A program made the position numbers and the translations under genes. Under the pieces are notes generated by a model. It was not told the DNA's origin, did no database searches, and saw only the letters and a list, made by a program, of their open reading frames with translations. A DNA stretch of 63,678 nt, taken from contig JAFXRG010000050.1 of the NCBI GenBank assembly GCA_017526525.1, positions 1 through 63,678 on the forward strand. Reading direction: 5' to 3'. How positions within the stretch are numbered: the first letter of the stretch is position 1; each line of letters opens with the position of its first letter. Origin of the DNA: Clostridia bacterium (GTDB taxonomy: Bacteria > Bacillota > Clostridia > Christensenellales > Aristaeellaceae). Positions 57,187-63,678 of the stretch are shown here, in pieces.

Positions 57187-60100
57187 TTACAGAACAATAT
57201 CCTCTTCCCCGCTCAGGTATTTCATCAGGTGCAGGGCATCCCGGCCGTCCACGGCCCCATCCCCGTTGGTGTCCGCATTTTCCTCCCGGATGGTCACCGG
57301 TTCGCCGCCGAAGTACCGCATCAGCAGAAGCAGGTCCTTCTCGTTCACTTCTCCGTCCCCGTTGATATCCCCGGTCTGTTTTCCAGTTTCCGCCAGCGCG
57401 AAATCGCTGAATCCGGTCACCGTAAAGCGCGCATACCACTTTCCGCCGCTTTGGTATACCGTGGGAACAATCCGCTGGGGTTCGGCTCCCGCCGTATGAT
57501 AATGCAGGATCATCACCCGCTCCGGATCCAGCCCGGAAGGAATCTCCGCCGAAATCACCACCGGCACCTTCAGGGCTTCGCTGCTTTGCACGTTGCTCAG
57601 CTTCATCGAGAACCAGACTGCGCCGGTGCTCCTGTATCCCTCCGGCAGTGTCTCCCGGTTTTCAGGCGGAGCCACGGTCAGCACCGCCGCGCCTTCCTGC
57701 TCCGTTCCGTTCAGGCTGGCGCCCGCTGCCGTTACGGAGGGCAGCGTCTCCCGTATGGATTCAGCGAAAACGATCCGGGTTTCCCCGCCCGCAGCGCTTT
57801 CAATCTCCCGCAGCGTTTCCGCAGCCTTTCCGTCCGTCTTCAGCTCCTCCGCCAGTTTTTCCGTGTCCAGCTGCTGAACCTGTTCCCGGATCATTTCCGG
57901 CGTCTTTCCGGCGGTTTCCACGTCCTGCAGCTCCCGGATTTCTTCCTTCTCTTCCGGTTTGTCCTGTTTCTCCTCTTCTTCCTGTTCTTCCTGCTCTTCT
58001 GTTTTCCGTCCGGCAAAATGATCCCCGGCGGCGTCCGTAAACAGCAGGGTGCTTTCAAAGGTGACTTCCTTTCCGTCCACCGTCCGTGTTCCGATGACGT
58101 TCAGCCCCTGTTCGTCAAACCAGAAGGCGCCGCCGTCAATCTCCAGCCATCCGGTAACCCGCTGTCCCTCCGCATTGCGGAACACCAGCGCGCCGTCCTC
58201 GGGAATCCACCCGATGTTGGCTTCCCCGCTCTGGTCCCAGTAGTGATCCGCGGAAAGCACCTGGGAGGAAACCAGAAAATATTTATGGGTTTCCATGCCG
58301 GAAACAATTCCCTGTTCACTGCCGTCCATATTCACCGGGTCGTCCCAGGTCACGTCCACGTTGTACCAAATGTCTCCGATCTTCACCTGGTTCCACACGT
58401 GGCCTTCCGCCTGGTGGAGGGTCTTTCCCGCCGTTCCGGAAACCAGGCGGTTTGTCACGCCCGCCTTGTCCAGCAGGGTCTGGTAGGTTTTCGCGTATCC
58501 TTCGCAGTGGGCTTCCCCGAAAATCAGCACGCCTGCCTGGTCATTGTATTTCAGGGAATATTTCGTATGCTGTGTAATCCAGTCGTGCAGCGCTTTCGCC
58601 TTTTCCCGGTCACTCATGCTGCCGGTAACGGTCTCCTGAACCACCCGGTCCGCAATCTCCTCCCAGCTTTCCTCTTCCTCGGCTTCACCGTAGGATACGA
58701 AGGTTGGAAAATAAGGATCCGTCGGATAGTTTTCCTGCTCCAGGAAAGCCTTGACCCGTGCTTCCGACCGGCCGCCCGGGCGGTAATACACCGTCATGTC
58801 CTTCAGCTTCGCAAAGGTATATTCCGCCCAGCTTGTATTCCGGTTTTCCAGATACAGATCCAGCTTTCCGGTAAACCCGACAAAGGCTTCGCAGTCCATA
58901 TGCGTGGTTTCCTTCGGAACATGGTATTCCGTTTCGGTTTTTGCATGGGGATAATGATACAGGAAGGACAGGTCTTTGGAGTACAGCACGCCGTCCTTCG
59001 AGGTAAAGGCCGGGTTCTCCGGATCCACGGTAATGGCCTTCAGGTTCATGCATTCGGTGAACTCATAGGCCAGCAGGTTCGTACCGTCCTCACCCATCTT
59101 TACCAGCGTTTTGGGAAAATGCACCGAGGTAATGCCCTGGTCATAGGCAAACAGCCGGCTGGGCAAGGCAGAAACAGGCTTCCCGCCCAGCGTTTCGGGA
59201 ATCACCACGTCCCCGGACAGCGAGCAGCCGAGGATGATCACCGTGCCGTCGTTCAGCGGCGCATAGGTAAACCCGTTTCCCTCCTTTACGCCCCGCTGCA
59301 GCATAAATGTTTCCCGGATACCGCTTCCGCAGTCATAGGTATAATAAACCACCGGATCCAGGAAGGTCAGGATGTTTCCGCTGACCGTTCCGCCCTCCCA
59401 GTCGGAAGCCCGGGAAACGTCAAAGCCCTTCAGTGTGGTCAGGTCCAGGGTTCCGTCCGCGGCCTCCACCAGGCAGGTGTTGTTGTACAATTTGATTTCA
59501 GCGGGATCCGGCACCTTCTTCAGTCCGCTCAGGTTCATGTGGCTGAACCGGCAGCCGTCAACCCACAGGACTTCCAGCTCCGGATTTCCGCTCAGATCCA
59601 GTTCCTCCAGGCTGTTCCAGTATGCCATCAGGGTTTTCAGCTTCGGATTATGGGTCAGGTCCAGTCTCTTCAGTTTTTTACAGACTTCTGCCCGCAGGTC
59701 CTCCAGCTCCGGGTTTCGGCTCAGATCGATTTCGGTAATCCCCGTCGAGTCCACATGCAGGCTCTTCAGCTTCGGGTTATGGGTCACGTCGATTTCGGAA
59801 ATCAGGGTACTCTGAAGCCACAGGGTCTCCAGTTCGGAAAATTCTGAAACGTCGACAGCCTGGAGCGGATTGAAGTCCAGAAACAGTTCTCGCAGGCCGG
59901 GCCAGGAGCCCTTCGGTGGCTCGGCAAGCCGGTTTTCCCGGGCCCAGATCCGTTCCAGTTTGGAATTGTTCCGCAGGTCCAGGACGGTCAGGTCATTGTT
60001 ATCCACGTTCAGGAAAGTCAGTTCCGGGTTCCCGCTCAGGTCGATCTCTGAAAGGCCGCAGCCTTCTGCCTGAAGTTCCTTCAGTCTCGGGAACATTTTC

Positions 60101-60723
60101 AGGTCCGGCATTTCCATCCTGCAGCTTCTGACCACTAGCACTTCCAGGTCCTTCATCTTCGACAGGTCAAGCTGCGTGACTTTTGTACCGTCGAGTCCCA
60201 GGGTGATCAGCCCAGGGCATTCGCTCAGGTCCAGCTCGGCGATTCCCGACCGGGTAAGGCACACATTCCGGACCTCCGGCACCTCTGAAAGCTCAAGCTT
60301 TTCCAGCTTGCTGCAATCCAGAAGGTTCACCGTGTCAAGGGTTTCCATCCGTGCAAGGCGGACGCGGGTCAGGTTTTCTCCCGTTGCCGAGATGGTATTC
60401 AGGCACGGATGGCCTTCAAGCACCAGCTCAGTCATTTTCGTGTCGGGCAAATCCAGGTTTTGGACATAGGGCAGCAGTTCAATTCCCTGAAGTGACAGAA
60501 CCTCCCCGGGCACGTCCCGCAGATAGTCGATGCTTTCAAGTTCATCCTCATCCAGCACGCCGTTTTTATCGCTGTCAAACTGTTCGGCCAGGTATTCCCG
60601 GAATGCCGAATCCGGAAAATTTGTCTCGTTCAGCGCAACGTTCTCCGCCGCGGCGCAGCCCGCTGAAAGCAGCACCGCCGCCAGCAGGCACAGCATCAGC
60701 AGCAGCGCCATCAGTTTCTTCAT
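57187..60723 (-). CDS. LRR-transglutaminase-dockerin surface protein
   Basis: The 1178-residue exported protein starts with a signal/lipobox region (LLMLCLLAAVLLSAGC). An EF-hand-like loop FDSDKNGVLDEDELESI lies near residue 50. About fifteen leucine-rich repeats (LDLSECPGLITLGLDGTKV, LDLTHNPKLKTLMAY and similar) run to about 420, then a beta domain, then a transglutaminase-like domain with cysteine in AHCEGYAKTYQTLL (about 736), histidine in GHVWNQVKIGD (about 775) and aspartate in VDVTWDDP (about 789). The C-terminus is a type I dockerin (DINGDGEVNEKDLLLLMRY, DTNGDGAVDGRDALHLMKY). It may dock to a scaffold while processing proteins. Confidence 0.9.
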   Translation of the reverse strand: MKKLMALLLMLCLLAAVLLSAGCAAAENVALNETNFPDSAFREYLAEQFDSDKNGVLDEDELESIDYLRDVPGEVLSLQGIELLPYVQNLDLPDTKMTELVLEGHPCLNTISATGENLTRVRLARMETLDTVNLLDCSKLEKLELSEVPEVRNVCLTRSGIAELDLSECPGLITLGLDGTKVTQLDLSKMKDLEVLVVRSCRMEMPDLKMFPRLKELQAEGCGLSEIDLSGNPELTFLNVDNNDLTVLDLRNNSKLERIWARENRLAEPPKGSWPGLRELFLDFNPLQAVDVSEFSELETLWLQSTLISEIDVTHNPKLKSLHVDSTGITEIDLSRNPELEDLRAEVCKKLKRLDLTHNPKLKTLMAYWNSLEELDLSGNPELEVLWVDGCRFSHMNLSGLKKVPDPAEIKLYNNTCLVEAADGTLDLTTLKGFDVSRASDWEGGTVSGNILTFLDPVVYYTYDCGSGIRETFMLQRGVKEGNGFTYAPLNDGTVIILGCSLSGDVVIPETLGGKPVSALPSRLFAYDQGITSVHFPKTLVKMGEDGTNLLAYEFTECMNLKAITVDPENPAFTSKDGVLYSKDLSFLYHYPHAKTETEYHVPKETTHMDCEAFVGFTGKLDLYLENRNTSWAEYTFAKLKDMTVYYRPGGRSEARVKAFLEQENYPTDPYFPTFVSYGEAEEEESWEEIADRVVQETVTGSMSDREKAKALHDWITQHTKYSLKYNDQAGVLIFGEAHCEGYAKTYQTLLDKAGVTNRLVSGTAGKTLHQAEGHVWNQVKIGDIWYNVDVTWDDPVNMDGSEQGIVSGMETHKYFLVSSQVLSADHYWDQSGEANIGWIPEDGALVFRNAEGQRVTGWLEIDGGAFWFDEQGLNVIGTRTVDGKEVTFESTLLFTDAAGDHFAGRKTEEQEEQEEEEKQDKPEEKEEIRELQDVETAGKTPEMIREQVQQLDTEKLAEELKTDGKAAETLREIESAAGGETRIVFAESIRETLPSVTAAGASLNGTEQEGAAVLTVAPPENRETLPEGYRSTGAVWFSMKLSNVQSSEALKVPVVISAEIPSGLDPERVMILHYHTAGAEPQRIVPTVYQSGGKWYARFTVTGFSDFALAETGKQTGDINGDGEVNEKDLLLLMRYFGGEPVTIREENADTNGDGAVDGRDALHLMKYLSGEEDIVL

Positions 60724-60887
60724 GTTTTTTCTTCTCCTTTCCGTTCCGAAAGCCTTTTATGTCATGCGTTTTTTCATTTATGATCCTACCATACAAGGCC
60801 CAAAAAGGAAAGGTTTTGCCTCCTGTTCGCCTATTTCTTTCCCAGTATTTTCGCTGTACAGGATGCTGCGCACCGCCGCCGGATTCA

Positions 60888-60916
60888 TTGAATCCCGATT
60901 TTATCTATGGTAGAAT
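60888..60916 (+). promoter_or_regulatory. Promoter of the diacylglycerol-kinase-like gene
   Basis: TTGAAT (60888-60893) and TAGAAT (60911-60916) are separated by 17 bases, about 50 bases before the ATG. Confidence 0.65.
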
Positions 60917-60965
60917 AGGAAAAGTGCAGAAAATGAAGCCATTCCCGGGAAAGGAGCCTGCCCTG

Positions 60966-61850
60966 ATGAAAAAAATGCACCTGATTATCAACCCCAATGC
61001 CGGCACCCGTCAGGGCCGTCGTCTGCTCCCGGATTTCGTTTCCGCCTTCAACCGGGCGGGTTACCTCTGTACGGTCTTCTGCACGGAAAAGCGCGGGGAC
61101 GCCGCGGAATATGCCCGGCAGCAGGCCGGGGATACGGACCTGGTGGCGGTCTCCGGCGGGGACGGCACCCTCAACGAGGTCATCACCGGGCTGTTGCAGG
61201 GCGGCCTTTCCGTCCCCGTCGGCTATATTCCCTGCGGAAGCACCAATGACTTCGCAACCGGCCTCGGCCTCCCGCGGCAGCCCCTCAAGGCCGTGCAGGC
61301 CATTCTGGAAGGAACGCCCTCCCCGCTGGATATCGGCCGTTTCGGCAAGGACCGGTACTTCACCTATACCGCCTCCTTCGGTGCCTTCACCAGCGTTTCC
61401 TGGTCCACTCCCCAGAACGTCAAAAACGTTCTCGGCCATGCCGCCTACATTCTGGAAGGCATCCGCTCCCTGGCGGATATCCGGCCCATTCATATCAAAA
61501 TTGCCGCGGACGGTCAGCAGTATGAGGACGATTACCTCTTTGCCGCCGTCTGCAATTCCACCTCCCTGGGCGGGGTCCTGAAGCTGGCGGACCATCAGGT
61601 GGATATGAACGACGGCCTCTTTGAAGCCCTGCTGATCCCCTTCCCGCCGGATCTGCTCGTTCTCAACCAGATCCTGAGCGCCCTGACAGCCCGTAATTAC
61701 GATCATCCGTCCCTCCGTTTCCTCCGGGCCTCCCGTTTCGTTTTCGAGGGCGTCCCTCACCTGAAATGGACCCTGGACGGAGAGGAAGCTGAAGGCGCCT
61801 CCGTCACGGAAATCTGCAACCTTCCCAGCGCCGTCACAATTATTCGCTGA
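60966..61850 (+). CDS. Diacylglycerol kinase / YegS-type lipid kinase
   Basis: The 294-residue enzyme has HLIINPNAGTRQGRRLLP, VAVSGGDGTLNEVITGL (the GGDG ATP site), GYIPCGSTNDFATGLGLPR, LDIGRFGKDRYFTYTASFGAF and LADHQVDMNDGLFEALLIPF. These are the DAGK-catalytic family blocks; the enzyme would phosphorylate diacylglycerol or a related lipid at the membrane. AAAGGAG is about nine bases before the ATG at 60966; the open frame extends upstream but without a site. It is followed by a YitT gene 68 bases later. Confidence 0.92.
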   Translation: MKKMHLIINPNAGTRQGRRLLPDFVSAFNRAGYLCTVFCTEKRGDAAEYARQQAGDTDLVAVSGGDGTLNEVITGLLQGGLSVPVGYIPCGSTNDFATGLGLPRQPLKAVQAILEGTPSPLDIGRFGKDRYFTYTASFGAFTSVSWSTPQNVKNVLGHAAYILEGIRSLADIRPIHIKIAADGQQYEDDYLFAAVCNSTSLGGVLKLADHQVDMNDGLFEALLIPFPPDLLVLNQILSALTARNYDHPSLRFLRASRFVFEGVPHLKWTLDGEEAEGASVTEICNLPSAVTIIR

Positions 61851-61918
61851 CCCGGCGTCCACGGAAATGGATGCAAAAAAATAACGGTTCCCGATTTTGC
61901 TGAAGGAAGCGGTTGAAA

Positions 61919-62779
61919 ATGCTGCAAAAGAAAAAAACGGTTGCCCGCGAATGGCTGCTGATTACAGCCGGTGTATTGATCCTGACGGCCGGGGTCTATT
62001 TTTTCAAGTTCCCGAATCATTTTTCCACCGGAGGCGTCACCGGCATCGCGATTGTGCTCGGCCATTATATTCCGGCCCTGACGCCGGGGCGGTTTGTCAC
62101 CGTCATCAATGTTCTCCTGCTCCTGGTCGGCTTCGCGGTTTTCGGCAAATCCTTCGGCATCCGCACCGCCTATGCCTCCCTGCTGATGTCCGGCACGCTG
62201 AACCTGCTGGAGCTTCTGGTTCCCCTGGAAGCGCCGCTGACCACCCAGCCCCTGGTGGAGCTGATGTTTGCCGTCGGCCTTCCGGCGGTCGGTTCCGCAA
62301 TCCTCTTCAACCTGGACGCTTCCTCCGGCGGCACCGATATTATCGCAATGATCCTGCGGAAGTATACCTCCCTGAACATCGGGGCGGCCCTTCTCTGCAG
62401 TGATATCATCATCACGGTCTCCGCCTGCTTCGCCTTCGGCATGGAAACCGGACTGCTCTCCGTTCTCGGGCTGATCATCAAGTCCCTGTTTATGGACGTG
62501 GTCATGGATAACCTGATGATCAAGAAATGCTTCCAGATCATCACCTCCCGCCCGGAGCCGGTGGAAAACTTCATTACCGGAACCCTGCACCGCGGAGCCA
62601 CCCAGCTGCACGGCGAGGGCGTCTATTCCCACGAAGGGAAAACCGTGGTGCTCACCGTCGTCTCCCGGCATGAGGCGGTGCTCCTGCGGAATTTCATCAA
62701 AGCGAATGATCCCGATGCTTTTCTGATCATCACATCCAGCACGGAAATCATCGGAAACGGCTTCCGCGGCGTCAACTGA
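61919..62779 (+). CDS. YitT family membrane protein
   Basis: The 286-residue protein has five to six membrane segments in the DUF161 pattern (LLITAGVLILTAGVYFFKF, FSTGGVTGIAIVLGHYI, LNLLELLVPLEAPL, ILFNLDASSGGTDIIAMIL) and a C-terminal DUF2179 soluble domain (GEGVYSHEGKTVVLTVVSRHE, DPDAFLIITSSTEIIGNGF). The family is widespread in Firmicutes with an unclear transport role. ATG at 61919 has AAGGAAG eight bases upstream; a TTG two codons earlier is too close to it. Confidence 0.9.
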   Translation: MLQKKKTVAREWLLITAGVLILTAGVYFFKFPNHFSTGGVTGIAIVLGHYIPALTPGRFVTVINVLLLLVGFAVFGKSFGIRTAYASLLMSGTLNLLELLVPLEAPLTTQPLVELMFAVGLPAVGSAILFNLDASSGGTDIIAMILRKYTSLNIGAALLCSDIIITVSACFAFGMETGLLSVLGLIIKSLFMDVVMDNLMIKKCFQIITSRPEPVENFITGTLHRGATQLHGEGVYSHEGKTVVLTVVSRHEAVLLRNFIKANDPDAFLIITSSTEIIGNGFRGVN

Positions 62780-62784
62780 CTTCC

Positions 62785-63402
62785 TTACGGATTCTGCAGC
62801 AGCAGGCTGATCTTGCTTTTCACCAGGTCAAAGGCCACATCGTTCAGTCCGCTGTTGATCACGATGTCCGCCGTCGCCCGGGTAGGTTCCACATACAGGT
62901 AATGCATGGGCTTCACGGTGCTCAGGTATTGCCGTGCAATCCCTTCCACGTCCCGGCCGCGTTCCTTCACGTCCCGGATGACCCTGCGGAGGATCCGCTC
63001 GTCCGCGTCCGCTTCCACGTACACCTTGATATCCAGCAGGTCCCGCAGCTCTTCGTTCTGCAGCACCATAATGCCCTCCACCAGGATGACCTCTGCCGGA
63101 CGGATCACGGTCGTTTCGGGGGAGCGGTTGTAAATGGTATAATCATAAACCGGGCACTCGACCGCCTGCCCGTTCCGCAGTTCGCGGATATGCCGGATCA
63201 GCAGGTCCGTCTCAAACGCGTCCGGATGATCGTAATTGATCTTCCTTCGTTCCTCAAAGGACAGGTCGTCCCGGTGCCGGTAATAGTTGTCGTAATAGAC
63301 AATGGCAACCTTATCGCCGAAGGTCTCCTTCAGCCGGTTGGTGAAAGTGGATTTCCCGGAGCCGGTACCGCCGGCAATTCCGATAATAAAGGGTTTTCTC
63401 AC
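62785..63402 (-). CDS. udk: Uridine kinase
   Basis: The product, about 205 residues, starts at GTG 63402 (RKPFIIGIAGGTGSGKSTF) with GGGGAG seven bases upstream. An ATG at 63432 is an alternative but adds an atypical extension. Walker A is GGTGSGKST. IVYYDNYYRH, NYDHPDAFETDLLIRHI, YDYTIYNR, VILVEGIMVLQNEEL, DIKVYVEADADERILRRVIRD and RGRDVEGIARQYL match uridine/cytidine kinases that phosphorylate the nucleosides in pyrimidine salvage. It is convergent with the YitT gene, six bases apart. Confidence 0.93.
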   Translation of the reverse strand: MRKPFIIGIAGGTGSGKSTFTNRLKETFGDKVAIVYYDNYYRHRDDLSFEERRKINYDHPDAFETDLLIRHIRELRNGQAVECPVYDYTIYNRSPETTVIRPAEVILVEGIMVLQNEELRDLLDIKVYVEADADERILRRVIRDVKERGRDVEGIARQYLSTVKPMHYLYVEPTRATADIVINSGLNDVAFDLVKSKISLLLQNP

Positions 63403-63501
63403 AGCGCTTCTCCCCTTTCCTCCTTTCAGCATAATCCATATTTTCCTTCTTTGCAAGGCTCACGATGATATATCCGCTCCCGCCCGTCTGCTCCCGGAAC
63501 G

Positions 63502-63535
63502 GGGGAACGACGGGGACGTACTCATTTCGTTCCCC
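63502..63535. repeat. Variant copy of the GGGGAACG palindromic repeat
   Basis: Arms GGGGAACGA / TCGTTCCCC are present but the centre differs (GGGGACGTACTCATT). It lies upstream of the uridine kinase gene. A second AGGAACGAAAAG follows directly. Confidence 0.75.
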
Positions 63536-63678
63536 AAGGAACGAAAAGACTAACTATTAAAAGTCAAGTACCTTAGAGGAGAAAATCGGACAAAATTTCG
63601 TAACCCACCGCCGCTTTTGACAAACAGCATTCAAGTGCTGGAATTGGTCGAGCGAGGGCGATGGAGGGTACAGCAAAC
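63536..63678. other. Right edge of window, no gene assigned
   Basis: After the repeat the sequence becomes AT-richer, with an open frame from about 63551 to the edge that contains NSIQVLELVERGRW but no ATG. It may be the start of a gene beyond the window; nothing firm is seen. Confidence 0.3.

Noticed and set aside
63551-63678. Open frame at the right edge
   Set aside because: No start codon other than a weak TTG and too short to assign; it may belong to a gene outside the window.

Overview
The window looks like chromosome from an anaerobic, low-GC-phylum but fairly GC-rich Clostridia, probably an uncultured gut or rumen member. The reasons are the Firmicute gene orders (DUF2232-rplI-dnaB, murB-rapZ-whiA), strong AGGAGG-type ribosome sites, and many secreted proteins with Thr/Pro linkers, dockerin, DUF4214, SdrD-B and LRR domains. 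The genus cannot be fixed from the sequence alone.

Region 1 (1-2.6 kb): the end of an amino-acid transporter binding protein, a 13-codon stub, an acetyltransferase, and a plant-type phosphoglycerate mutase that carries an export signal.

Region 2 (about 2.68-11.6 kb): an AT-rich 8.8-kb integrated element in the 3' half of a tRNA-Val(GAC) gene. A 79-bp direct repeat with one mismatch (attL 2677-2755, attR 11517-11595) bounds it. It carries a tyrosine integrase coupled to a repressor, a divergent cro-like/excisionase operon, a DUF6291-like protein, small unknown proteins, a phospholipase-D-like protein, a small-terminase-like protein, a PD-(D/E)XK nuclease, a RecE-like exonuclease and an OB/zinc-ribbon-like protein. 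Six copies of TGTTRGACA sit at the two ends as probable integrase arm sites. There is no large terminase, portal, capsid or tail gene, so a phage satellite (PICI-like) is the best reading and the most interesting system here.

Region 3 (11.6-18 kb): a beta-glucuronidase-type GH2, a leftward group of family-4 uracil-DNA glycosylase, YfcE phosphodiesterase, EamA transporter and a small CxxC protein, then trpS and a secreted Sel1-repeat protein.

Region 4 (18-28.4 kb, all leftward): DUF2232, L9, DnaB and YhaM followed by three exported proteins: a lipoprotein, a 1253-residue SdrD-B-like repeat protein, and an L,D-transpeptidase with four peptidoglycan-binding modules.

Region 5 (28.4-38 kb): a promoter with a perfect 16-bp operator drives an unusual exported sugar-binding-protein/SusE-like/DUF4214 fusion. 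Leftward genes follow: a membrane protein broken by an in-frame amber codon, whiA, rapZ, murB, an RsbW-like ATPase, NUDIX, 5-formyl-THF cyclo-ligase and a PNPOx-fold protein.

Region 6 (38-49 kb): UDP-GlcNAc 2-epimerase, a processive-type GT2, GH3 beta-glucosidase, HAD hydrolase, and an ABC importer (binding protein, fused double permease, ATPase).

Region 7 (49-63.7 kb): large secreted proteins of unknown role, an ABCG-type exporter whose ATPase carries a DUF5684-like membrane domain, an acetyltransferase, an LRR-transglutaminase-dockerin protein, a lipid/diacylglycerol kinase, a YitT protein and uridine kinase. A palindromic repeat built on GGGGAACG...CGTTCCCC recurs between genes at four loci (five copies).
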